From Gnetum montanum (Eukaryota > Streptophyta > Gnetopsida > Gnetales > Gnetaceae), in assembly GCA_015680685.1 (NCBI GenBank), contig MNCI01029492.1:691638-755637 (forward strand): a stretch of DNA of 64,000 nt, written 5' to 3'. The position numbers were made by a program, and so were the translations under genes. The notes under the pieces are model-generated. The model ran no database searches, had not been told where the DNA came from, and worked only from the letters and a program-made list of their open reading frames with translations. Within the stretch, counting starts at the first letter, position 1. Each line of letters opens with the position of its first letter. Positions 22,086-34,400 of this stretch are shown piece after piece.

Positions 22086-22490
22086 TTTAGGTGCAATGCT
22101 TAAGGATAACATAGCTAATGCATCAGTAATGGAGTTTTTCTTGTGAGGGATATGTTGAACATCAAAAATTGCAAATTTCTTGAGTAGGTGCTTTGCCAAG
22201 TCACAATAAGGCTTCAACTATTGGGCTTTATAAGCATAAACTTCTATGACTTGGTTGACAACCAGTTGAGAATCACCGTAGATAATTAGGCTTTGTATTC
22301 CTAGGTTGTGAGCTGCCAAGATGCCCCAGAGGAGACCTTCATACTCCAACACATTGTTAGTACATGGAAATGCAAAATGATATGTGAAGGGTCAGATCTT
22401 CCTAGAGGGGAACATGATTATGGCAGAAACACTACCTCCTTTGGAGGTTGAAGTGCCATCGAAGTGCATAAGTACCTCAACATTCTCAAG
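22086..22490 (-). pseudogene. aRNH: Archaeal-type RNase H of element B
   Basis: Homologous to 14270-14680 in element A. The catalytic positions visible are the D of MHFDGTSTSKGG (near 22470), the E of NNVLEYEGLL (near 22350), the D of YGDSQLVVNQV (near 22280) and the D of ITDALAML (near 22115). It sits between RNase H/RT and integrase, as in A, which puts B in the same Tat-type group. One or two stops interrupt it. Confidence 0.88.
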
Positions 22491-24235
22491 CACTTGTCTT
22501 ATGCTAGTGACATGCTTATCTGAAAATTCTAGATCTATCATTACTTGGTCGTTAATTGGAGAAGCCGTGAACTGTGTGACTATTGCTTGACCTTTCGTTG
22601 ATGCTTGTGCAATGTAATGCAGGTCAAACTCCACAATTATTATTTTCCAACTTACTATGTGATTGCTCTCATAAATATTCGTTATAATGGCTTAGAGTAC
22701 AGTGCTCTTGCAGATGATGTTTACTTGGCTACGAAAAAGATAATGCCTCTACTTCTTCAATGTGAAGACTAAGATTAGGCAAGTCTTTTCTACATTGTTG
22801 TATTTTGCTTCGTAGGCCACTAACACATGGCTAAGGTAGTACAAGGGGACCTTTGTATCATCGTCTCACTTTTGGCAAAGTAGAGAATCGATGGATGCAT
22901 TTGATGTAGCAAGGTAGATGTAAAATGATTTATCTACTTGTGGAGGGTAGACCATTGGAAGTTGAGCCAACTCATATTTAAGGTTGTCAAATATCTCTTG
23001 GCATTAAGCCATCCACTCAAAGTGGACTACCTTCTTGAGAAACTATTGCATTGGCTACAACTTGTTGATCAACCGTGCAATAAACCATCATATGAATTGC
23101 AATCTACCATGTAACCCTCATAGCTCCTTAAGGTTGGCTAGTGGTGCTAAGTTGATAAAGGCCTTAACCTTATCAAGGTCTATGTGTATGCCTACTTCTA
23201 ATACTACTAAGCCTAGCATGTGGCTCGTCTTGACGTCGAAGACACATTTCTTTGGATTTAGCCTAAGTTCATGCTTTAGGCAATGTTTGAGCATAAGGTC
23301 TAAGTCATCTACATAATTGTGTGATGCCTTGGATTTAACTACTATATCATCAACATAATCATTGAGCAAACCTTACAGGTAATCGCTAAAGATGTACACC
23401 ATGGCTCGTTGATAAGTCACTCCTACATTCTTGAGTCTAAAGGACATCATGATGTAGTAAAAGGTGTCATGAAGGTAGTGTTGAGCTAGTGCTCTGGGTT
23501 GATCCAAATCTAGTTGTACCCCAAGAACCCATCCATAAAGGACAATAAAGCATGACTAACCGTAGTATCGACCAATTGATCAATATTGGGCAATGGGAAG
23601 TCAGCGTTAATGGTTGCCTTGTTTTGGTCCCAAAAGTTTATGTAGATGCGTATACTTCCATTTTTCATAGGGACAACGACAATGTTGGAGACCCAGTTAG
23701 CATATTCAATAGCCCAAATAAAGCCAACTTTGTAGAGCTTGGTGATTTCATTCCAAACTACCAAAGCCACATCAAGCTTAACCTTGCAGGATTTTTGCTT
23801 GATTGGTTTCATGTTGGGATCAAGGATTATGTTGTGTTACACTACACGAGGATAAAGGCTTGGCATGTCTTCATAAGACCATGCAAATTCCTTGATGTTT
23901 TCATTAAGCACTTTTGTGATGTTTTATGCATGTTGAGGCTCTAACAAAGAACTAAGTTTCAGTGTTCTCACTGCATCGCTAGATGTTGCTACAGGGACTT
24001 CAACAAGGGAATCCTTGATGACATCACCCACCTCTAGATTTCAAGCCTTAACTAGATGATTTAGCCAATCTAGTAGTGCCTCTATAAATGTTATATATTC
24101 ATCATAGGTTATGGGCTCAAGGTTTAGGCACTATGGATCAATACATCGCATAAGATCACCATCTGGCCTGGTGAGGACCAATGGTGAATGAAGATGCTCG
24201 TACATAGCCATGTTATGAATCTTGTAATAATCTTG
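22491..24235 (-). pseudogene. RT-RH: Reverse transcriptase and RNase H of element B
   Basis: Reading right to left, the lead-in (MYEHLHSPLV near 24200) corresponds to MDYQHLSTPL in A. RT blocks follow: VSNIVVVPMKNGSIR (near 23690), FPLPNIDQLVD (near 23590), SFMDGFLGYN (near 23530), YVDD near 23346-23357 (intact), and the LRLNPKKCVFDVK block (near 23250). RNase H follows (near 22870-22640) with YLSHVLVAYEAKYN. Stops break it in many places. This is the ortholog-like partner of 12540-14205, in the opposite orientation. Confidence 0.9.
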
Positions 24236-24369
24236 CAAAAACAATTAGAAAAATGTTAAGCTACACCTATCTTAATGAGAGTAATATGCACAATTAAAAA
24301 AACAATGTGATAAAATCTGCCTACGTGTGCAAATGAGATGAAGAAGCAAGGGATGCATGGGCTAGTTTC

Positions 24370-24535
24370 AGACCTCAGCAAGCCATGAGGTTGCCAGTTT
24401 AAGGTCTTAGCATATCATAAAGTGTTATTTTAATGTTCTAGTGGATGGTAAAGCATGAGTTTAACATTGTAATAGATGGTTACATGTCAGTTTAATGTCA
24501 TAGTGAATGGTTATGTGCACTAAATGTATCATTTA
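24370..24535. repeat. Array at the RT/antisense-gene border (B)
   Basis: Four or five degenerate units of about 38 bp with CAGTTTAAGGTC or CAGTTTAATGTCATAGTG. This is the position at which element A has its 30-bp array (11215-12440), and the reverse-complement core (TTAAACTGGCA-like) is shared. Confidence 0.7.
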
Positions 24536-24740
24536 GAGAGAGGTTTGATGCATTAGAGAAGCAAAATTGACTCAAGTGCCCATTGTGCGAGAAGAAAAAT
24601 TTAAAATTTTCCTAAGTTTGGGGATAGCCAAAAAAGTTGAAAATTTTTCTAACTCTGGAGACTACGCTCACCCCTAACTATGCTCAGCACTATCGAGCAT
24701 AGCAATGGATAGGTAAAAATTTAAAGTGGTCCCCAGGGAT

Positions 24741-24748
24741 ATATAAAA
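24741..24748 (+). promoter_or_regulatory. Putative TATA box of the antisense gene (B)
   Basis: GGGATATATAAAAGTA lies about 100 bases upstream of the exon 1 ATG at 24842, a normal plant TATA-to-ATG distance. Just upstream (24660-24705) is a palindromic TACGCT/AGCATA-type segment like those in the LTR U3 regions. Confidence 0.6.
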
Positions 24749-25839
24749 GTATTTTAACCTAGGTAAATTTATCATTATCAAAAGGTAAAAATGAACTTTC
24801 AAAACATAGTGCAGTTGTAACAAGAGTGTAGTTTGTCAACAATGTCACACAGACATGGATGCCAACACCTTGGCCTAGCTAACGTGGAGGTGGGAGAGCG
24901 AGTCTTGGAGTGCCTACAACGGGCACGCGTGGAAGAGAGGAGGATGCCACTAACTATCAGGTACACCACTATAATCACCCTCTTTTTGTTGCATTCTATA
25001 TTTTGGGCTTTCCTCTTAGGCATCAAAGCTTGGGGCTTGGGAGCAATGTCCTACCTTGTCAAGGGCCATCACGACCATGGTTCCTTGAACCCACCATGGC
25101 TATAAGAGAAAGCACATGTGTTAGGAAGGTTTCAATCTTTCTCTTTTTTCTATTTTTGTATATTTTTTATGACAATTTTGGTTGGTGGGATGTGAAAAAT
25201 CAGCCATGGTCATGGCTGTGAGAGGAAAATGGAGGGTCATGAGCATAGAAAAATTTGCTATTTTGTTTGGTAGCATGTGTAAGGTGAGGGCTTGCGGTAC
25301 AGTGACCAATGCGGTCACTAAGGGAGGGTTTAGTAATGGTAGAACGGGGGCAAGGATTTATGTTCTTATGTGTGGAGTTTGTTGGCAGCACCCTACGGTG
25401 GTAGGAACCCACCACCGTTGTGACCTTCATGACTACATGGCAAGGGGTGGAAGTGCATAGCAGTGAGAGATTTTTTTTTCACTTCAATGCGTGGGTGGGG
25501 TTGAGGGTCAAGTAGCAGTAGCGAGGGTCCACTAACCATAGGATTGGGGGATAGCAAGGGATCTTTGCCACTTTTCTTTTTTGTCTTTTCTTTTCTTTTC
25601 TATGGCATAGCAAATGGAGAGAGGTAGGGATAAGGGTTTAGTAGCCATGGACCAAGGGGTCATGATCATTGGGGTAGATTTGTCACTACTCATAAGGTAG
25701 GGCATGCGACAGGAGTCCCAGCAAAGTGTAGGGCAAGGCAGTGCCATAAGGCTCGATAGGGTAGCTATTATGGCAATGACCATGGTGGTAAGAGACGCAA
25801 GGACATGGAGTGTGAATAGTATTATTTTGTACATTGTTG

Positions 25840-26110
25840 GGGCTACACTGATAGGGAGTGTAGCTAAGTGTTCAAAATTTTTGCCTTGAAAAATTTAATA
25901 ATAATTTTTTGGGTTTACACTCCTCAAGAGCATAGCTAGTAGTTAGATTTTTTTTGCTCTGAGAATTTCTATTTTTTTTATTACACTCCTAGGGAGTGTA
26001 GCCCAAGGTTAGAAAATTTTGAGAATTTTATAAAATTTTGGGGCTATGCTCACTAGGAGCATAGCTTAGAGTTAGAAAATTTTGTGAATGCTCCAGACTA
26101 CGTTGCTCAG
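25840..26110. repeat. Palindromic array in intron 1 of the antisense gene (B)
   Basis: Four units of about 60-70 bp each carry GGAGTGTAGC or GAGCATAGCTTAGAGTTAG around an AAATTTTG-rich stretch. The same GCATAGC/TACGCT motif fills the LTR arrays of B and B'. The rest of intron 1 (24961-25840) holds open frames without similarity to anything I know and simple CTTTTCTTTT tracts. Confidence 0.7.
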
Positions 26111-28349
26111 AATTAGAAAATTTTGAAAGAATTTGCTAAATGTAAAAATGCCAAAAATGCTAAAGATGCAGTAATGCCAAACTTGCAAATCAAATGCTAG
26201 ATTGCTAAGATGTGCAAACTAAGACAATGTAAAACATGAAAATATATGAAACGAAATGCTAACACTACACTAAACATGTTGTGCCCTAGTGAGTACCAAG
26301 TGCATCAAATGTGTATGTTGACATCCTATACTTGCGGGGCCCAGGGGGCCCTAGGATATTTTTCTAAGTTATGCTATGTTACATTAATGTTTGCTAAATG
26401 TAAATATGTTTTTGACAAAATGCATTTTTTGTGTACTAACACTATGTTTGTCATTTGTGTGATTGCAAGATGTTACTAAAGCCAATATTGGTCATCATGG
26501 AGCTTGTTGGCATCCTTTGCTACATGAGTGAGCTTATGCCTAACAAGCCTGCACCAACTATGAAGTTGGATCATCAGGTGCTATGCTTTTAGCTAGGGGC
26601 CTCTGAGTTCCTAGATTCCTACTATGATAGTTCAATGTGATCATATGGTCACATTTAGTAGTGGAGGCTATAGCCACCATCATTGAGACATTGCTACCTA
26701 GGGCCAACCGGGACATATTGAGGTTCACGTTCGATGAACCCACAACTAATGATGGATGAGCAAGTGGTTTGAGGCAAATCCCCAAAAGCAATCATCCCCT
26801 AGCTAGGATCTAGGGCATGCTAGAGTTCTCTTATTATAATAAAGGCAACACCCTCTATGTTGTTATGCACATGCATACCATGTTTTAGAATCTTCTTGGA
26901 ATGGTATACTACACTAGGGGGTAAGTGCTCATGTTTTTGAATTATGCTCTATTACTTTTGGCCATGCTATATTTGCTAACTACGAGTTTCTCATGTTTGA
27001 TGGTAGGTTTAAAGTTGATGATGAGGGGCTCCATGATGAACCAAGGGCTCTTTCCTTGACTTGCACCACTCAGGTGTTCTCCTCTAGTTTGAACCTTTGG
27101 GATGCTATGATTAAGTGTGTGGGAGAGAACTTAGAGAGCTATCCTATCTAGTACCCAAAGGCATTTGAGTGGTGCAAGACCTACGATTGGTTTGATGAGG
27201 GATGGGCTAGTGGCAAACCTAACTTTGGGAAGCTAGTTACACCACCACCTCCATTAAGTACATTGTTTGTTCCATGTAAGCATTTTTTACTTGGATTAGC
27301 TTTTACTACTTGTTCACATGCACTCATTGATTCACCCTTGCATTATGCTAATTTTTTATTTACCTATGTTATAGTTGCAGTTACTTCATGAGAGGTGACA
27401 GTTGTCATCATAGGCCATAGTGAAGCCACCCTCATAATGAAATATGGTGAAATGAAGGGGGCACAACATTGGTTGTGCCATAAGGCCTTAGATGTGTTGA
27501 CCAGTTGGATAACACATGTTGGACTAATGGACCTCTTCTTGGCCCTTAGTGCAAGCAGTTCAGTGGCTGAGATGGTCACCATTATTGACTCCTTTAGCAG
27601 CGATGCTTGCCACTTTGTCACCCATGTGCACAAAGTGAGGGTGGTCCTAGACCTTAGTGATGCTTTCTTTAAGAACTTCTTTGGCCTTCCCTCTAAAGGC
27701 CCATTAGTCATTGACAAGGCTAGTACAGAGGTGTACCACAAAGGAGAGATTGAGGAGTGGTTGGGAACCACTTGATCTCGCAAAGACATCATGGCTAAAG
27801 ATTTGCACGTAACTGAGGTCCAGAAGCTCTACCCTCTTTTTTGTGCCCGTGCCTTTTTGAAGGTACTCTCCCAAGGAAAAATCCTTAGGGTAGAGCAAGC
27901 ATAAGTGATGAGGGAGGTTCTAGAGAAAGGCACCATATTTAACTGATTCACCTTCATCGCTGTTGGATTGCAGGTGGAGATCACCAGGCTTTGCTACAAC
28001 CTGTAAGCAAGGTCTCATATGGGGAGGTCACAATCACATTATTCTCATGATAGCTTACGCAAGTGCCTTCCAATGGTCATTGGGGATGCGAGCAAGGCCA
28101 ACTAGCACATTAAAAAGATGATGGGGCCTTCTAAGATAAAAATTAAGAGGCCATGCCTAGCAAAGGAGGCTACCCTTGTGGTTGGACAAGCAGGCATCAA
28201 GAAGGTCCACCTCAAGATACCCTCCTTCCATTTAGTTGTTATAGGTTACTAGACATGCCTTGGATGCATTTTTTTGTATTTCTTTATATTTATAATATTT
28301 TATGTTTTCTCATGTTATGCCATGTTAATGCTAATATGTTATGCTGGTG

Positions 28350-30050
28350 AGTTAGGCCAGTGTTGGTGACCGTTTGGAACGCGACTGCCAACGAGTGTCC
28401 TTGAACAAGATTTAGGTGCTTGCTAGTCTTTGGCAACACCAAGGCCTAGATACCTCCAAATAGACTCAGTAGTTAATTTGAGAATGTGTGTGTGCTGTTG
28501 CGGTGTGTGGTTGTGAAAAATGAAACAATTGCGTTGTGTGTAAACTACAAATGACTTATCTTTAAGAGATTCAGCCAACTTTGCCAAGTACTGTGAGTTG
28601 TTAAGAGTTCCTATTTTCTTCAATTGTCTAGTCTACGTGGTCCTTATAATACCTACTTGTAAGAAATAAAGTTTTGCAAAAACATTTGAGCACAACTATG
28701 CGAATCTACTTCTAATTTTCCCTAGAGAAAGAGATAGTTCCAAAAGAAAACTAGAAATAGAGCAAGATTCAATGGAAATAGACAGAAAAGAAAGCAGATT
28801 TTTGTTAAGACCTCAAATGTTTAAACAAGGTAAAATGATACGAGTAAACACTTCGCAATAAAGCTATCCCAAATTCAATAACTACGAATTGTTCAAACTT
28901 CCAAGGCTCAAATAAGCAATTTCTTCAAGACAATCCTACTATGCTACCCAAAAAATGCTGCGTAAACTATCACGTATGAGACTCTATTTGGGCTAGATAA
29001 CGGATGTCAACAATTGCATTTAATAGAACCTTCAAGAGACTTGACAATTTCTGATTGAAATACCATAGAGATTCACTTTAAAGATAAAAGAAGCTATTCT
29101 GGTCCTATCAAAATACCAAAGATCTTCTGAACCCTCTTGACTATTGAATCGTTCAACGGCTTGACTATATGCAGAGGCTCTCTTACAACAATCTCAATAG
29201 TGGTTCTTATACATTGCACAATAATAAAATTTACTACTAAAATGCTCTTAAGGCTTTCGAACACAAGCGCTTCTATGGAAAAATTTTAATAGAAATCTTC
29301 TGTTATGCAACAAGAACAAAAAGAGCAATCTAAAAATCCAAAAATTACTTGCCAAGCATGATATTATCTAAACCACTAGCTAAATAATTTAAAAAAAATA
29401 ATAAGCATAACTCACAGGACTATGAAAAAGAGGCTGGAATATTTTTTTTAGCAAATCATCTTACAAGCAATCTTTCACAATTTCTTCTTTACAATGCTCT
29501 TCCCAAGACCCAAAGTGTGTCTCCAAGTGAGAGCTAGTAGTCCCTCCTTTTATAGGGTTCAAAAGGTAGTTAGAAATTCCAAAATACCTTAGCTAACTTC
29601 TCTCCCAAGTAAGGAAGTTCTTACTTGCCCAACAAGTTAGGAGATCTTACTTGCCCAACAAGTTAGGAAGTTGTAACTTATACATAAAATTAGGAGAAAA
29701 TCATGCTAACATTGGCATGTGTAAATATTACAAATATTATTATAAGAAATAGCCTATAATAATTCATTTTTTTCTCTTTTAAAATAAATCCAAGATCCCC
29801 AATATATTTTAATTATTTTATTTAGGATTTTAATTACTAAATTTCATTAAGCCCTAGTAATTTCCATGAAATTAATAAAATGGATACTAACTAAATACCC
29901 CCTTTTAGTTACATAAATATCCCAAAAATATCCTTTTTCTTTTTCTCAATGCAATATGTATATCTAACACTATGCATGTCCAAATTAATTAATTTTAATT
30001 TAATTTTTCTGTGTTATAGCTAGTCGTATCCATTATGCACAACACTTATC
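28350..30050 (-). repeat. Possible LTR-like insertion within the antisense gene of B
   Basis: This AT-rich block separates exon 4 from the later exons. A strong TATA box on the minus strand (CCTATAAAAGGAGG at about 29544-29557) suggests a promoter-bearing LTR read leftward. A 27-bp tandem duplication (CTTACTTGCCCAACAAGTTA) lies near 29615-29665. I could not find convincing LTR ends, a primer site or a target duplication, so the LTR call is tentative. Confidence 0.35.
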
Positions 30051-30179
30051 ATTGTGAAACTCAGGGTATTGTTGATGCAGAGCTTACGATGGTTCTGTCC
30101 TCTATTTTTCCATCCCTTCTTCCTTAAATTTCTCATATTATTTTAAATAACAAAACAAGTGGTTGCAGCTACATTTGAC

Positions 30180-31570
30180 ATCTAGAACAATGCCGTCTCC
30201 ATTTTTTTCTAACAACACCATTGAAACAGCAGGCGTCAGCAGTGGCATCAGCTCTGGATTGTTTTAACCGAAGGAGGTAACGTGTTGATGCTACCTTCAT
30301 CTTCATGGAGAAACATTCATCGTAATTCCAGCGTCCACTAGAAAGGTAACTATAATAGTGTAGGTCTCCCTGGTTAACTGTATAACCAGCAACGGTGCCA
30401 CTGGATGTAGATGCATTGTTTCTTTCACGACATCAATGGGAGACTATTTCTTTGTAGTTGCCATCTGTCCAATTCAAGAACCACATCTTTCCAGCTGTTG
30501 TCGACTCTTGCAACTCCTGAAACATGTGGACTGTCAGGTGGGCTATTACGAAAAATGGTAGAAGCAAGATTAATCCATCCCAACATCGCAATTACATTCC
30601 TTTGTGACAAGTTGGCTGCCTCTTTCTTTTATCATATTGGTCATGACTTTAGTCGTCCCTGACCTCTACTTGACACTACCATAAATGATTTTTGTTTCAA
30701 TTTTGATTTGCCCTGTGAGTGCAAGATCTCAGGTTCTTGGCCATGGGCTTTGATAATTTTTTCATTTGGCTGCACATCGGGTCACACTAATGTTTTTTTC
30801 ATGAGCGATCTTTCTGTCTTTCTTCTAGATCTCTGATTCTTGGTAGATCCATGCATGATTCTATCTTGATCTTTTCCTAGCATCAGTGGCATGCTTTGGA
30901 AAGCGTGAAAGTTTCCTTCTATTTAGTTCATCCAGTAATTTTTCCCTTTCATCTTCTGTGGCCACAGCCTTGGCATGAGCTTCATCCAATGCAACCTCCA
31001 AAGCATCGGAAGATATGTTTTCCGCATCTGTTTCAAACGCAGACTTCACAATACCATCCTTTGAACCACTCTGATAAAGCATGATCTACCTCGACATGAC
31101 ATCATCGGCACCATTCTGCCATACATAAATCCTTTAAGGTACCCTGTGGTTGACAATTGCGAAGTGTTTGGCCGCGAAGTTTTTGAATAATTTGCATTTG
31201 TAATGCTTCCAAAGTGGCCATTGGAAGGTTGAACCAACAAATTCACACGTGAAGCATCCAGCGAGGACTGGCATGCCAAAATGGCACCGAAGGTGATCAA
31301 ATCTTGTGCCACCATGGGAGTCTCAGTCTGCTTTTGAGAAATGAAGCATTACCATCCTTGCGTTTGCTCTGAGTTTGACAGAGCCAAAATCAGGTGCACA
31401 CAATGATGATGAGTCCTTGATCCAAATACAGAGATGGCCATGGCGTGCGCAAGATTAAGAGGTGCATCCAAATGCAAAGTAGATCTAAAACTCCAGGCGA
31501 GGTGCCAAGTACAGCAAGGTGAAGAGATTGACCTTACTGGCACACATGTTCAATCCAAAAAGGTGGCCTT
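30180..31570 (-). pseudogene. Unrecognised coding-like fragment, minus strand
   Basis: On the minus strand, 31543-31046 is open apart from a stop or two, serine- and asparagine-rich (QDLITFGAILACQSSLDASR). It overlaps a second frame at 31082-30861 with a charged stretch (ALDEAHAKAVATEDEREK). A third segment at 30610-30425 includes GVARVDNSWKDVVLELDR. The composition looks like exons of a plant gene rather than retroelement Pol, and GC content is above that of its surroundings. I do not recognise the family. It lies within the segment that splits the antisense gene of B, so it could be captured host sequence or part of an inserted element. Confidence 0.35.
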
Positions 31571-33179
31571 TGATCTACCGCTTTTCTTCATTGAACCATT
31601 TTTGCGATGTTCCATCTTTGTTTTTTATTTATTCTTTCTTTCATTCCATCGTTTCATCCAATCCTTTTTAGCTAATGGAAACGAATGACAAGAATCAATA
31701 CCTTTTCAACCTACATTTTGCCATTTGAAATAGCTATATTGAAATATTTTAATGGTCTTAATCGTCCCATATCTTTGTTCCATGAAATGACTAAAATGTG
31801 CCAACAGCTAGAGGGCTGTTGAAGAAGTAGCAGCAACGATGGCAGTGAAGACAAATCCTCCTCAAGTTGATGAGGAGGAAGCATGTGGAGAGGAGCTATG
31901 TGAGGCCACAGGGACCTCCTAGTAGTTTGATGCAAAGGGGTTGTCCCACTATAAGGGTTATTTTGCCAGCCTCTTCGATAATGTGCAGCTAGGAGATCCT
32001 CTTGCACTAATATTTGAGGGCGTGCTTGGTAAGTGCTTTAAGTTACCATTAGTTTTATCTCTTTTTTCTTGCATCTTTAGCTATTTAGTTATTGCTAAGT
32101 ATTTTTTTGTGGTGGGTTACAGCCTTAGATGTCCTTGCTAGTGATCATCATCAACATCTACCCACTTCATGAAGCTATGGATAGAGATGCCAAATAAATT
32201 TGCCTTCATGGAAGGCATATTTAAGGACATGGTGGATTGCATATAGCATGTGGATCCTAAGCTTGGCATGTATTTTTTTTACTTGAATTACTTTAGCTAT
32301 GTGCTCAAAAATAAGGCCACTTAGGTGATTATTGGGTAGAGGTTTCAGATAGATCTACTCACCCAAATGAGCCAGGAATGGAAGCACTTTAGTGCTAAGG
32401 TGTGCAAGTGGGGGAACAAGCAAAAAGACCACAAGCACCACTACAAGCATGAGTGAGATGCATATTTGCAGCAACTCAAAGGAGAGTCCATTAAAGCCCT
32501 CCACCTTGAGTTTTTTGTTGAGGGAATTGGCGTGAGCCAAGCCTTTGAGCTATTCACTTAGCACACAGTGGTTAGTGAATCCCCAAAGTGGGAGATTGCC
32601 ATGCCCTTAGGAGAGACATCTACCATCACCTATTCAATGTAGCTACCCACATGGACCACCATGGATGAGGACAAGATCCTTACAAGTGTTAATTTTGACC
32701 ATGAGGACTTGACCTAGCTATCAAAGGCCAAGATGCTTCAACACTTGGAGGATAGCCTTGATAGACTACGTCTAGAGATGGTCGATGTAGGATCCTCTTA
32801 GGTTAGTTATTTTTTGTTTTATATTTATGTCATGGTTTTTATGTTAGATTTTATATTATACATTGGTTTACAGATCTTTGTCATTATTATTATTAGCAGG
32901 CACCAAGCATTACTATAGGCCCCAGTGGCATGGTAGATGAAGAGGAGCCTCCACCACCACCTAGCACCACTGGCTGAGTAGATCCTAATGTAGCCCTATC
33001 ACCAAGAATTTTTGTATTTTTATATATTTTTTCATGATGTAGTGTGGCTGATCATGTCATGTAACATTATTCTTTTATAGAATATATTGGATTTTTTTTA
33101 TATGATGTGTATTGTTGTGTTTTATGTGTTGATAGTGCGATGAATTAATGTGAAGCGATTGCTAGTTTTAGGCCATTTC

Positions 33180-33370
33180 AGGCCACATGTGTAGATAAAA
33201 TTTTGATAGTTTTAAGCCATTCCAAGCCATGTGATAGAAAGGGAAAAAGGCTACTAGTTTTAGGCCATGGCAGGCCATCCAGTAGTTTAAGGCCTTCTTG
33301 GGCCATGCGGTAGTTTAAGGCCTTCTCGGGCCATGCATGCCAATTTTAGGCCTTGGCGGGCCATGCTATG
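33180..33370. repeat. Array with GGCCTTAAACTAC core between PR and antisense gene (B)
   Basis: Five or six degenerate units of about 35 bp (GTAGTTTAAGGCCTTCTTGG, with GGCCATG spacers). The reverse complement has the same GGCCTTAAACTA core as the array at 5709-5935 in A, at the same PR to antisense-gene border. Confidence 0.85.
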
Positions 33371-33619
33371 TTTTTGCAAGTTTTCAAATCTTATGATTTT
33401 TTATGTGTTTTTACTATCTTTATGTGTAAATTGATGGCTAAATAGTAATGAAATAAAAGTGTAAACATAACAACAAAAGAAAAAATCCATAAGCATAGAA
33501 AAATAAACAATGCAAAAGTGCAAACCAAGTAAAAAATGTAAGACATGAACAAAATGAAAACAAGAAAAGCATGCAGAAGTGGGGTAAGTAAGGACTTGGT
33601 GCCTATTGGACCAAGGGCA

Positions 33620-34400
33620 TACCTTAGTCATGTAGTTGTTTCCTAACCCGATGTGGGTTAGGTAGCACATAGGGCCTAGAGGGTACAATATGGTAGTTGC
33701 TCTAACCCTTGTCAATTATGTCAAAGGGAAAATTTTCCCACAGAGTGTCCTCCAAATAGTCAAGGGTGTCCATTGGCTCTCTAGGTTGGTCTACTTCACA
33801 TTTTTCACCTTCATCCTTTACAGGAGGTGTGTCATTGGGGAACTCTATCTCTTACCCTTATTCAATGTTGATGTTGCTGATGGTCAGAGGGACTGTGGTG
33901 TTACCATACATGATAACCTCTCCACCTTTATATGGAAGGTGGATTTCCTGATGGCTTAGGAAGGAGATGACCTACAGCTTGGCTAACCAAGGCCTACCCA
34001 GGATTAGGTTGAAACCTAGCATCTCCTCAAAAACTATGAAGTCAACTATAGTGGGGAATTACTCCCCCACCATGAAGGCTACCATGACAATCCCCCTTAT
34101 GATAATGCATGACCCATTGAAAGACTTCAAGCATGTTGTCTTCATTGGTTGAATCTAGTTAGCAAGACCAAGTTTTTTGATGACTGTGTATGGGATGACA
34201 TTCATTGTCATCCCATCGTCAACATGCCCCTTGCAAATCATGCATTCTCCCACAGGGATAGTTATGAACGTCGGCGTGGTAATGAACTAACCCTTGTTAG
34301 CATCTACCTTGATTGCCTCATCTTGAAATGTTAGGGGCATTAACCTAGATTCTTGTAGGGGAGGAGGCAACATCATAGTGTGAATGGACTATTTGTCCAT
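33620..34400 (-). pseudogene. PR: Aspartic protease of element B
   Basis: On the minus strand the region reads FITTPTFITIPVGEC, then HVDDGMTMNVIPY (the active site, near 34220-34180), TTCLKSFNGS, GFNLILGRPWLAKL (near 34020-33980) and HQEIHLPYKGGEV. It aligns along its length with the protease of element A, including the C-terminal tail (FPFDIIDKG against LPFNVISEG). Several TAG stops interrupt it. A GT dinucleotide after ACTAAG near 33622 would be a possible sense-strand splice donor. Confidence 0.85.

Larger units (their letters stand above)
24842..32977 (+). pseudogene. Antisense gene of element B (homolog of the 6251-10693 gene)
   Basis: It lies opposite to B's gag-pol. Exons recognised: 24842-24960, 26469-26920, 27007-27275, 27375 to about 28240, about 31860-32028, 32123-32801, 32900-32977. 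Intron positions and phases match element A for exons 1-4, 7 and 8. Exon 2 has KPILVIMELVGIL then VIIWSHL and NTLYVVM, exon 3 has FKVDDEGL, exon 4 has MKYGEMKGAQHWL and FFKNFFGL, and exon 7 has KVCKWGNKQKDHKHHYK. The exon 2 acceptor has decayed (CAAG for CAGG). The gene is split by a foreign segment (about 28350-31800) and no counterpart of the acidic exon 5 was found. Many stops are present. The HAD-like domain also lacks its catalytic Asp (ELVG). Confidence 0.8.

Noticed and set aside
24833-25105. 90-codon open frame as a separate gene
   Set aside because: Its first part is exon 1 of the antisense gene of B and ends at a splice donor at 24961. The remainder is intron read-through.
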